Assembly (NCBI RefSeq): GCF_002024165.1
Contig: NZ_MWQN01000001.1
Coordinates: 6,014,001 to 6,078,000, forward strand
Reading direction: 5' to 3'
Origin: Embleya scabrispora
Lineage (GTDB): Bacteria > Actinomycetota > Actinomycetes > Streptomycetales > Streptomycetaceae
Length of the DNA: 64,000 nt
In this document: positions 56,095 through 64,000 of the stretch, piece by piece
Layout of the letters: each line of letters starts with the position of its first letter
How positions within the stretch are numbered: the stretch's first letter is position 1
Position numbers and translations under genes: made by a program
Notes under the pieces: model-generated
Databases searched by the model: none
Told to the model about the DNA's origin: nothing
What the model saw: the letters and a program-made list of their open reading frames with translations, nothing else

Positions 56095-57282
56095 ATGTAC
56101 GACGTCATTGTCATCGGTGCCCGTTGCGCGGGTTCGCCAGCGGCCATGTTGTTCGCGCGTCAGGGATATCGAGTCCTGCTCCTGGAGAAGGCACGATTCC
56201 CCCTGGACACGCTGTCCTCGCATTACATCCACCAGCCGGGAGTGGCGCTGCTGGGCCGCTGGGGGCTGCTCGACGACCTCCGCGCCTCGGGCTGCCCGCC
56301 GATCGACCACGAGAGCTACGACGGGCCCGGCGTGCGACTGGACGGCTTCTCGCTGCCGGTCGACGGCTACCGGACGACCTACGCGCCCAGGCGGTTCGTG
56401 CTCGACCCGATCCTGGCGCGCGGGGCGGTGGCGTCGGGTGTGGACTTCCGGGAGTCCTGCGCGGTCACCGACCTGATCTTCGAGGACGATCGGGTGGTCG
56501 GCGTGCGGTACACCACGCCCGAGGGCACCGAGGCGACGGACCGGGCCCGGCTGGTGATCGGCGCGGACGGCATGCGCTCGCTGGTGGCCCGCAAGGTCGG
56601 CGCGCAAAACGTCGTCGAGCACCCGCGGGCGACCTGCGTCTACTACAGCTACTGGGCCGACGTCCCGTCGAGCTTCGAGCTGTTCGAGCGGCCGGGGCGC
56701 TGGATCGCCGCCATCCCGACCAACGACGACCTCACGCTGATCATGACCTACTTCCCGCAGGACGAGTTCCCCACCGTCCGCACCGCGGTGGAGCCGGCCT
56801 ACCTGGAGGCCGTTCGCACCACCAATCCCGTGCTGTTCGAGCGGATGGCGGCGGGCAAGCGGGTGGAGCAGATGTACGGCACGGGGCACCAGGAGAACTA
56901 CTTCCGCAAGGCATACGGGCCCGGGTGGGTCCTGCTGGGCGACGCGGTGCACCACAAGGACTCGATCACCGCCCGCGGGATCACCGACGCCTTCATCCAG
57001 GCCCAGACGCTCGTCGACCACATCGGCGACGGCCTGCACGACGACGCCGTGCTCAAGCGGGCGTTGCGCCGCTACGAGAACGACCTGAACAACAACTTCC
57101 TCAACCTCTATCAGGGTGTGCTCAACGTGGCCGAGCTCAAGCCCGAGGGGCGCACGGAGATGTTGCGCAAGCTGGTCGGCCACCAGGACCTGATCGACCG
57201 CTACTTCTCCACGGTCTCGGGTGCGTGCTCCCTCGACGACTTCTACAACGCCGATCTCTTGACGGTGCTCGATCAGAACTGA
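56095..57282 (+). CDS. FAD-dependent oxidoreductase, carrier-bound substrate candidate
   Basis: Flavoprotein of 395 aa in the geranylgeranyl-reductase/halogenase-like branch of class A monooxygenases. It has an N-terminal MYDVIVIGARCAGSPAAMLFARQG (GxGxxG variant GARCAG), VIGADGMRSLVARKVGA and GPGWVLLGDAVHHKDSITARGITDAF. At 203-208 it reads WIAAIP instead of the halogenase WxWxIP, so halogenation is unlikely; hydroxylation, desaturation or N-oxidation is more plausible. GAGAGAGG lies before the ATG. It is transcribed with mbtH-A-PCP and followed 43 nt later by the large NRPS. Confidence 0.86.
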   Translation: MYDVIVIGARCAGSPAAMLFARQGYRVLLLEKARFPLDTLSSHYIHQPGVALLGRWGLLDDLRASGCPPIDHESYDGPGVRLDGFSLPVDGYRTTYAPRRFVLDPILARGAVASGVDFRESCAVTDLIFEDDRVVGVRYTTPEGTEATDRARLVIGADGMRSLVARKVGAQNVVEHPRATCVYYSYWADVPSSFELFERPGRWIAAIPTNDDLTLIMTYFPQDEFPTVRTAVEPAYLEAVRTTNPVLFERMAAGKRVEQMYGTGHQENYFRKAYGPGWVLLGDAVHHKDSITARGITDAFIQAQTLVDHIGDGLHDDAVLKRALRRYENDLNNNFLNLYQGVLNVAELKPEGRTEMLRKLVGHQDLIDRYFSTVSGACSLDDFYNADLLTVLDQN

Positions 57283-57325
57283 GTGGCGGATTGCTCCTGT
57301 GTAGTTCTGCCGATTTGGAGACACA

Positions 57326-60300
57326 ATGATTCCGTTGTCGTTCGCGCAGCGTCGGCTGTGGTTCGTGGACCGCTTCGAAGGCCCCTCGCCGACCTACAAC
57401 GGCGCGTTCGCCCTGCGGTTGACCGGTGAACTGGACGTGCCCGCACTGGAGTCGGCGCTCCGCGATGTCGTCGACAGGCACGAGGTCCTGCGCACGGTGA
57501 TCGTCGAGGACGGCGACGGAGTCCCCCATCAGCGGGTGCTGCCCTCCGATGCCGAGCCGCTGCGCCTGCCGGTCGTCGAGGTCGCCGAGCAGGAGCGGGC
57601 GGCGGCGGTCGACGAGGTGGCCACGAAGTGCTTCGACCTGGCCGCCGACATGCCGATCCGGGCCGAGCTGGTGCGGTGTGGTCCGCGCGAGCACACCCTC
57701 GTGGTGGTGGCGCACCACATCGCCGTGGACGGAGAGTCGTTCGGGCCGCTGTTCCGCGACCTGACCACGGCCTTCGCGGCGCGCCGCGCGGGCCGGGCGC
57801 CGGTGTGGGAGCCGCTGCCGGTGCAGTACGCGGACTACACGCTGTGGCAGCGCGACGTGCTCGGCGACGAGTCGGATCCGGAGAGCCTGGCGGCGCGGCA
57901 ACTCGCGTATTGGCGCGAGGGATTGGCCGACATGGCGCAGCCGCTGGCGCTGCCGACGGACCGCCCGAGGCCGAGGATGATGACCGCCCGCGGCGACGCG
58001 GTCGGATTCGCCATCGACCCCGACCTGCTTCGCTCCGTGGAGAAGCTGGCCGCGCAGGCGGACACCACGGTCTCGATGGTCATGCACTCCGCGCTCGCGG
58101 TGCTGCTGCACCACCTCGGCTGCGGCGACGACGTGCCGATCGGCGCCCCGATCGCGGGCCGCACCGACGAGGAACTTCGGGATCTGGTCGGCTTCTTCGT
58201 CAACACCTGGGTGCTGCGCGTCGACCTCTCCGGGAACCCGACCTTCGGCGAACTGCTGGGGCGGGTGCGGGATCGGGCGCTGGCCGCCTACGACAACCAG
58301 GACATGCCGTTCGAGCGGCTGGTGGAACTGCTCAATCCGGACCGGTCCACCGCCTACAACCCGTACTTCCAGGTGATGCTCTCCTGGCAGCCGCCGGTGC
58401 CCGCGCTGACCATTCCCGGTCTGGAGGTGCGCGCGGAGCGGCTGGAGACCCGAACCGCCAAGTTCGACCTGTTCTTCGACCTGCTTCCCGACGCCTCGGG
58501 CGGGGCGCGGTGCCGACTGGAGTACCGCACCGACCTGTTCGACCGGGACACGGTCGAAACCCTCGCGGAGCGGTTCGTGCGCGTGCTGGGCCGACTCGCC
58601 ACCGACGCGGAGCGCGCGATCGGCGGGATCGACGTGCTGGACGCGGCCGAGCGGGAGCGGCTGCTCGACACCTTCAACGACACCGCCACGACGCAGACCG
58701 GGCTGACCGTGCCCGAGCTGTTCGAAACCCAGGTGGCGACGACGCCGGACGCCCCGGCGATCGTGTGCGACGAGCGCACGCTGACCTATCGCGAACTGGA
58801 CGACCGGGCCAACGCCGTCGCGTGGGAGCTGATCCGGCGCGGTGCCGGGCCCGAGGACCTGGTGGTGCTGGCCCTGCCGCGCACCGAGGACCTGGTGGTC
58901 GGCCTGCTGGGCATCCTCAAGTCCGGTGCCGGCTACGTGCCGATGGACCCGCAGTACCTGGGCGGGCGGGCGGAGACGGTGCTCGCCGAGGCCGGTCCGC
59001 GATTCGCGGTCACCGACACGCGGACGTGGCGGGACATGCCGGCCAACGACATCTCGACCGTGGACCTGGACCGGCGCGAAGAGTGGGACACGCCCGAGGG
59101 GGCGCCGGACGACGCGCGCCGGATCTCGCCGTTGGCGCCGGACCACCTGGCGTACGTGATGTACACCTCCGGTTCCACCGGCAAGCCCAAGGGCGCCGCG
59201 ATCACCCACCGCAACGTGGTCAACGGCGTGCGGGAACTGGTCCGCGTGCTGGACGCGCCGCCCGGATGGCGGATGTTGGCCGGAACCTCGGTGAACTTCG
59301 ACGTCTCGGTCTTCGAACTGCTGACCACCCTGTCCACCGGCGGCACGGCCGAGGTGGTGCCCAACGCGCTGGCCCTGGCCGAGCGGCCCGGCTGGGCGGG
59401 CCACGTGATCAGCGCCGTTCCCTCGGTGCTCGGCGAGCTGGTCGGACACCTGGAAAAGACCACCGACGTGCGCACGGTCGTCTTCGCGGGCGACATCCTC
59501 CCGGCCCGCCTCGTGCGGCAGGTGCGCGAGGCGCTGCCCGGCGTGCAGGTCGTCAACTCCTATGGGCAGAGCGAGAGTTTCTACGCCACCACGTTCTGCC
59601 TCGATGGATCCGAGGAGTGGACGGACGGTGAGGTCGCGCCGATCGGCACCCCGCTGGGCAACATGCGCGCCTACGTGCTCGGCCCGGGACTGGCCCCGGT
59701 GCCACAGGGTGTGGTCGGCGAGTTGTACGTGGTGGGCACCTGCCTCGGGCGCGGCTACCACGGCCGTCCGGGCCTGACCGCCGAGCGGTTCGTGGCCAAC
59801 CCGTTCGGCCCGGCCGGCGAGCGGATGTACCGCACCGGCGACCTGGCCCGGTGGAACGCACGCGGGCAGCTGGAATGCCTGGGTCGCGGCGACGGCCAGG
59901 TCAAGGTGCGCGGCTTCCGGATCGAGACCGCCGAGGTCGAGGCGGTCTGCGCGGCGCACCCCGGGATCGGCGAGGCGGTGGTGCTCGCCCGCGAGGTGCC
60001 CGGCGGCGGCCGGCGACTGGTCGCGTACGTGGTGCACACCGAAGGGGAGCGTGTCGGCGACGACGGCGCCGGCGGGATCGGCGACGTGGACGTACAGTCC
60101 GGCGCCTCGGCCGCCGAACTGCGCAGGTTCGTCGCGGCCCGGCTGCCCGACTACATGGTGCCCTCGGCCTTCGTGGTGCTGGGCCGGATGCCGCTGGGAC
60201 CGACCGGCAAACTGGACCGCTCGGCGCTGCCCGAACCGGAGTTCGTCGGCGAGACCTACCGGGAACCGCGCACCGAGGCCGAGGCGATCGTGGCTGCGGC

Positions 60301-63300
60301 ATACGCGGACGTGCTCGGCGTGGAGCGGGTCGGCGTCGACGACGACTTCTTCGCGGTCGGCGGGGACAGCCTGCGCTCGATCCAGGTGGTGGCCCGGACC
60401 CGGGCCCGGGGCCTGGAGCTGACCACGCGGGAGATCTTCGAGTGCCGTACGGCGGCCCGGCTCGCCGAGGTGGCGAGCGCGCGGCGCGACACGATCCCGG
60501 CGCTCGCCGAGCACGAGGGCGGCGGCGTCGGCCCGATGCCGTTGCAGCCGGTGGCCCGGCAGGTGTTCGAGCACGGCGGCGGGATCGACCGGTTCGCCAT
60601 GTCGATCGCCCTGGAACTGCCCGTCGGCATCGACGAGAGCGGCCTGGCGGCGACGCTGGACGCCGTCCTCGACCGGCACGACCTGCTGCGCGCGCGACTG
60701 GTGCGCGACGCCGACGAATCCTTCCTCGTGGTCCGCCCGAAGGGCGCGGTGCGGGCGGCGGAGCTGATCCGCCGGGTCCCGTGCGACGGCCGGTGGGACG
60801 AGCCGAAGCTGCTCGACCTGGCGCGGACGGAACTGGACGAGGCGACCGCACGCCTGGACCCGGAAGCCGGGACCATGGCGAACTTCGTCTGGTTCGCCGC
60901 CGATTCGGGCGCCGGCCGACTGCTCGTGGTGCTGCACCACCTCGTGGTGGACGGCGTGTCCTGGCGGATCCTGATGGCCGACCTCGCCGAGGCGTGGCAG
61001 CAGGTCCGCTCCGGCCGCACGCCCGAACTGCCCGCCGTCGGCACCTCGGCCCGCCGCTGGGCGTCGGCCCTGGCGGACGAGGCGCTGAGCCCGAAGCGGG
61101 AAGCCGAACTGGCGTTCTGGCGCGACATGTTGGAGGCACCGAACCCGCCGCTGGGCGCACGCGCGTTCGACCCCGCGATCGATGTGATGGCCACGCTCGA
61201 CAGCGTGCGGGTGCAGGTGCCCGCCGACGTCACCGAGGCGGTGCTGACCACGCTCCCCGCCGCCTTCAAGGGCACCGGGACCGATGTACTGCTCGCCGCG
61301 CTTGCCCTGGCGGTCAACCGGTGGCAGGGCGCGGAACACTCCACCCTGGTGCGGTTGGAGGGCCACGGCCGCGAGGAGGACGTCGTCCCCGGCGCCGATC
61401 TCTCGCGCACCGTCGGCTGGTTCACCAGCATGTACCCGGCCCGGGTCGACGTGCGGGGCGTGGACCCGGCCGAGGTGTCGGCCGGCGGCCCCGCCGTCGC
61501 GCGGGCGATCAAGCTGGTCAAGGAGCAACTGCGCGCCATCCCCGACAAGGGCGTGGGATTCGCCCTGCTGCGTCACCTCAACCCGGAGACCGCCGAACAA
61601 CTGGCCGAACTCCCGGCGCCGCAGATCGGGTTCAACTACCTCGGCCGGATCTCCGACGCCGACGTGCCCGAACACCTGCGCGCGCAGGGGTGGGGACCGG
61701 CGTCGTCCTGGTCCGCCGAACTGGTCCCGACACCCGACCCGGACCTGCCCGCCCTGTCCGCCCTGGAGGTCAGCGCGGTCGCCACGGACACCCCCGACGG
61801 CACCCGGTTGCAGGCCGCCCTCATGTTCCCCACCGGCCTGCTCACCCGCGAACGCGTCGCCGAACTGGCCGAGTCGTGGGTGGAGATGTTGCGCGGGATG
61901 GCCGCGCACGCCGCGCAGTCCGCGATCGGCGGACTGACGCCGTCGGACAACCCGCTGGTCACGGTGGGACAAAACGAGATCGAGACCTGGGAGGAGCGCT
62001 ACGGCCGACTGGCCGAGGTGTGGCCGATGCCCCCGTCACAGTCCGGCATCCTGTTCCAGGCGGCGCTCGCCGACGGCTCCTTCGACGTCTACCACATGCA
62101 GTTCGTACTGCACCTGTCCGGACACGTGGACCCGGAGCGCACCCGGGCGGCCGGGCAGGCACTGCTCTCCCGCTACCCCAACCTGCGCTCCGCGTTCCTG
62201 ACCGGAGCCGGCGGCGAGCCGATCCAGGTCGTGCCGGAACACGTCGACATCCCCTGGCGGCACATCGACCTGACCGACCGCGACGAGGTCGAACAGGACG
62301 CCGAACTGGACCGGTTCCTCGCCGCGGACCGGGTCGACCAACTCGATCCCGTCCGGCCGCCGCTGCTGCGCCTGGCCCTGCTCACCTGCGGGCCGAAGCG
62401 GGCCAAGCTGGTGATCACGGCGCACCACGCGCTGTTCGACGGCTGGTCGTCGCCGTCGGTGATCACGGACCTGGTCCGGCTCTACTCCGGCACCCACGAG
62501 ATGACGCCGGTCCGCGGCTACGGCGACTACCTGGCCTGGCTGGCCGCACAGGACCGGGAGGCGTCGGCCGCCGCGTGGGCCGCGGAGCTGGCCGGATTCG
62601 ACCGGCCCACCCTGGTGGCCCCCAGCACCGCGTTGCGGGAGACGGCGTCGGCCCTGGGCCGGATCGAGGTACCGCTGTCGATCGACAAGGGCCGCGAACT
62701 GGCCCGCCGCGCCGCCGAACTCGGGGTCACGCTGAACACGCTCCTCCAGGCCGCGTGGGCGATCCTGCTCGCCAAGCTGACCGGGCAGCAGGACGTGGTC
62801 TTCGGCGCCGCCGTCAACGGCCGCCCGGCGGACCTGCTCGGCTCCGACGAGATGGTCGGCCTGTTCATCAACACCCTGCCGATCCGGGTCCCGTGCCGAC
62901 CCGACCGGCGTGTCGCCGACGTGGTCACCGAACTGCAGCGGCGGCAGACCGCGCTGCTCGACCACAACCACTACGGGCTGGCCGACATCCAGCGCGGCGT
63001 CGGACTGCCCGCCCTGTTCGACACCATCGTGGTCTTCCAGTCCTACCCGATCGACCGCGAGGGCATGATCGAGGCGAACACCTCGGCGGGCTTCTCCATC
63101 GACGCCATCCGGCCGTTCGCAGGCTCGCACTACCCGCTCACGCTCAACGCCTCCGACCCCTACCTGCGACTGTCCCTCGACTACCAGAACCACCTCTACG
63201 ACCGCGCCGCGGCCGAGGAGGTCGCCGCCCGGCTCGTGCGGGTGCTGGAGCAGGTGCTCGCCGACCCGACCGTGCCGATCGGCGCCGTCGACGTGCTGGC

Positions 63301-64000
63301 GGCGGACGAGCGGGACCGGCTGGTGCGCCGGGTCAACGACACGGCGCACCCGGTGGCCCCCGACACCCTGCCGGGCGCGTTCGAGGCCCAGGTGGAGCGG
63401 GAGCCCGACCGGATCGCGGTGATCGGCGAGCACGAGACGCTGACCTACCGGGAGTTCAACCGGCGCGCCAATCAACTGGCGCACTGGCTGGTCGTCCAGG
63501 GCGCGGGCCCCGAGCAGCCGATCGCGGTGCGGATCGCGCGCTCGGTGGACCTGATGGTGGCGATCTACGCCGTGGTCAAGGCCGGCGCGGCCTACCTGCC
63601 GGTGGACACCGACCTGCCCGAGGACCGGGTACGGCACGTGGTGGACAGCGCCAAGCCGCTCCTGGTGCTCGACCGCGTGCTGCCGGACGTGTCCGGATAC
63701 CCGGTGGTGAACCCGGAGCGGCGCCTGTCGCCGGACAACGCCGCGTACGTCATCTACACCTCCGGATCCACCGGCGGCCCCAAGGGCGTACAGGTCTCAC
63801 ACCGGTCGATCATGAACCGGCTCAAGTGGGGCCTGGCGCACTTCGACGTCGACGAACGGGACCGGGTGCTGCTCAGCACCTCGGCGAGCTTCGACGTGTC
63901 GGTGCCCGAACTGTTCGCCCCCCTCCAGGTCGGCGCCGCCGTGGTGATCGCCAGGCCCGACGGGCGCCGGGACCCGGCCTATCTGGCCGAGCTGATCCGC
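57326..64000 (+). CDS. Large NRPS, C-A-T-E-C-A... (3' end outside window)
   Basis: At least 2225 residues. Domains: LCL-like C (residues 1-450, HHIAVDG at 130), A (about 460-970, [11 protein letters not shown] at 613), T (GGDS, Ser1015), E (about 1065-1540, HHLVVDG at 1204, then [12 protein letters not shown]), C (about 1565-1990, HHALFDG at 1700, expected DCL after an E domain), A (from about 2005, [11 protein letters not shown] at 2144) cut by the window end. Module 1 therefore adds a D-configured residue. The pocket residues read in A1 are D-V-F-S-V-A-S-Y, no code I can name securely; A2 starts D-V-. Starting with a C domain, it takes its donor from another carrier, probably the stand-alone PCP or ACP. 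ATG 57326 follows TTGGAG. Confidence 0.96.
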   Translation, partial: MIPLSFAQRRLWFVDRFEGPSPTYNGAFALRLTGELDVPALESALRDVVDRHEVLRTVIVEDGDGVPHQRVLPSDAEPLRLPVVEVAEQERAAAVDEVATKCFDLAADMPIRAELVRCGPREHTLVVVAHHIAVDGESFGPLFRDLTTAFAARRAGRAPVWEPLPVQYADYTLWQRDVLGDESDPESLAARQLAYWREGLADMAQPLALPTDRPRPRMMTARGDAVGFAIDPDLLRSVEKLAAQADTTVSMVMHSALAVLLHHLGCGDDVPIGAPIAGRTDEELRDLVGFFVNTWVLRVDLSGNPTFGELLGRVRDRALAAYDNQDMPFERLVELLNPDRSTAYNPYFQVMLSWQPPVPALTIPGLEVRAERLETRTAKFDLFFDLLPDASGGARCRLEYRTDLFDRDTVETLAERFVRVLGRLATDAERAIGGIDVLDAAERERLLDTFNDTATTQTGLTVPELFETQVATTPDAPAIVCDERTLTYRELDDRANAVAWELIRRGAGPEDLVVLALPRTEDLVVGLLGILKSGAGYVPMDPQYLGGRAETVLAEAGPRFAVTDTRTWRDMPANDISTVDLDRREEWDTPEGAPDDARRISPLAPDHLAYVMYTSGSTGKPKGAAITHRNVVNGVRELVRVLDAPPGWRMLAGTSVNFDVSVFELLTTLSTGGTAEVVPNALALAERPGWAGHVISAVPSVLGELVGHLEKTTDVRTVVFAGDILPARLVRQVREALPGVQVVNSYGQSESFYATTFCLDGSEEWTDGEVAPIGTPLGNMRAYVLGPGLAPVPQGVVGELYVVGTCLGRGYHGRPGLTAERFVANPFGPAGERMYRTGDLARWNARGQLECLGRGDGQVKVRGFRIETAEVEAVCAAHPGIGEAVVLAREVPGGGRRLVAYVVHTEGERVGDDGAGGIGDVDVQSGASAAELRRFVAARLPDYMVPSAFVVLGRMPLGPTGKLDRSALPEPEFVGETYREPRTEAEAIVAAAYADVLGVERVGVDDDFFAVGGDSLRSIQVVARTRARGLELTTREIFECRTAARLAEVASARRDTIPALAEHEGGGVGPMPLQPVARQVFEHGGGIDRFAMSIALELPVGIDESGLAATLDAVLDRHDLLRARLVRDADESFLVVRPKGAVRAAELIRRVPCDGRWDEPKLLDLARTELDEATARLDPEAGTMANFVWFAADSGAGRLLVVLHHLVVDGVSWRILMADLAEAWQQVRSGRTPELPAVGTSARRWASALADEALSPKREAELAFWRDMLEAPNPPLGARAFDPAIDVMATLDSVRVQVPADVTEAVLTTLPAAFKGTGTDVLLAALALAVNRWQGAEHSTLVRLEGHGREEDVVPGADLSRTVGWFTSMYPARVDVRGVDPAEVSAGGPAVARAIKLVKEQLRAIPDKGVGFALLRHLNPETAEQLAELPAPQIGFNYLGRISDADVPEHLRAQGWGPASSWSAELVPTPDPDLPALSALEVSAVATDTPDGTRLQAALMFPTGLLTRERVAELAESWVEMLRGMAAHAAQSAIGGLTPSDNPLVTVGQNEIETWEERYGRLAEVWPMPPSQSGILFQAALADGSFDVYHMQFVLHLSGHVDPERTRAAGQALLSRYPNLRSAFLTGAGGEPIQVVPEHVDIPWRHIDLTDRDEVEQDAELDRFLAADRVDQLDPVRPPLLRLALLTCGPKRAKLVITAHHALFDGWSSPSVITDLVRLYSGTHEMTPVRGYGDYLAWLAAQDREASAAAWAAELAGFDRPTLVAPSTALRETASALGRIEVPLSIDKGRELARRAAELGVTLNTLLQAAWAILLAKLTGQQDVVFGAAVNGRPADLLGSDEMVGLFINTLPIRVPCRPDRRVADVVTELQRRQTALLDHNHYGLADIQRGVGLPALFDTIVVFQSYPIDREGMIEANTSAGFSIDAIRPFAGSHYPLTLNASDPYLRLSLDYQNHLYDRAAAEEVAARLVRVLEQVLADPTVPIGAVDVLAADERDRLVRRVNDTAHPVAPDTLPGAFEAQVEREPDRIAVIGEHETLTYREFNRRANQLAHWLVVQGAGPEQPIAVRIARSVDLMVAIYAVVKAGAAYLPVDTDLPEDRVRHVVDSAKPLLVLDRVLPDVSGYPVVNPERRLSPDNAAYVIYTSGSTGGPKGVQVSHRSIMNRLKWGLAHFDVDERDRVLLSTSASFDVSVPELFAPLQVGAAVVIARPDGRRDPAYLAELIR

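Noticed and set aside
56095..57282. Flavin-dependent halogenase
   Set aside because: The WxWxIP motif is replaced by WIAAIP at 203-208, so halogenase is not supported although the family is related.
57137..61972. A 1611-codon open frame on the minus strand opposite the large NRPS
   Set aside because: It mirrors strong GC bias at codon position three of the NRPS on the plus strand; its composition (Gly/Arg/His/Val-rich, no domains) is that of an antisense shadow.

Overview
The window is very GC-rich, with frequent GTG starts, dense 1-4 nt start/stop overlaps, a snapalysin/LysR pair, a SARP regulator, MbtH and TTA-containing regulatory genes. This points to a Streptomyces-like actinomycete chromosome (Streptomycetaceae; the genus is not decidable from sequence alone). 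No rRNA, tRNA, CRISPR array, integrase or transposase was recognised.

1-12.8 kb is a set of small regulatory and accessory units. They are a two-component system (response regulator cut by the window edge) divergent from a three-gene ABC exporter, with a tandem operator array between them; a DUF5984-like gene with an AbiEii-like nucleotidyltransferase; a fatty-acyl-CoA ligase divergent from a GAF-LuxR regulator; a 76-bp/152-bp repeat array; and an overlapping RelE-like toxin/partner pair.

11.4-23.9 kb is a methionine-salvage and nucleoside-uptake locus. mtnD-mtnC lie on the plus strand at one end and mtnA and mtnB on the plus strand at the other. Between them, on the minus strand, a long coupled operon encodes a BMP lipoprotein, an ABC ATPase, two permeases, a nucleoside phosphorylase, an MTA/SAH-deaminase-like amidohydrolase, a molybdopterin oxidoreductase and a flavin reductase. 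The simplest reading is import or recycling of methylthioadenosine-type nucleosides, deamination to methylthioinosine, phosphorolysis to methylthioribose-1-phosphate, then MtnA, MtnB, MtnC and MtnD. No MTA phosphorylase/MtnK pair and no final transaminase is seen.

23.9-36.4 kb is mostly housekeeping or secreted functions: a frameshifted LysR gene beside snapalysin, small hypothetical genes, an HTH/ricin-like membrane protein, a 2'-5' RNA ligase-like enzyme, a Tat-exported sulfite oxidase, monomeric isocitrate dehydrogenase, a FAD amine oxidase, a glycerophosphodiester phosphodiesterase and a saccharopine-dehydrogenase-like reductase.

37.0-64.0 kb (continuing past the edge) is a nonribosomal peptide biosynthetic cluster. 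It opens with an AfsR-type SARP carrying a TTA codon, then a T-C-A NRPS protein with a degenerate C domain and no terminal T. After octamer repeat arrays come an M1 peptidase and a TTA-containing secreted protein. A minus-strand operon encodes branched-chain keto-acid dehydrogenase E1alpha and E1beta, a lipoyl-domain-only protein with no E2 catalytic domain, a stand-alone ACP, a KASIII-like enzyme, an MDR reductase and an aromatic-type FAD monooxygenase. A divergent plus-strand operon encodes MbtH, a stand-alone A domain, a stand-alone PCP, a FAD oxidoreductase and a large C-A-T-E-C-A... NRPS cut by the window end. I infer a product with an acyl unit made by direct transfer from a 2-keto-acid dehydrogenase to an ACP, and a carrier-bound amino acid oxidised by the flavoenzyme. 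This lipoyl-to-ACP cassette is the most unusual system in the window.
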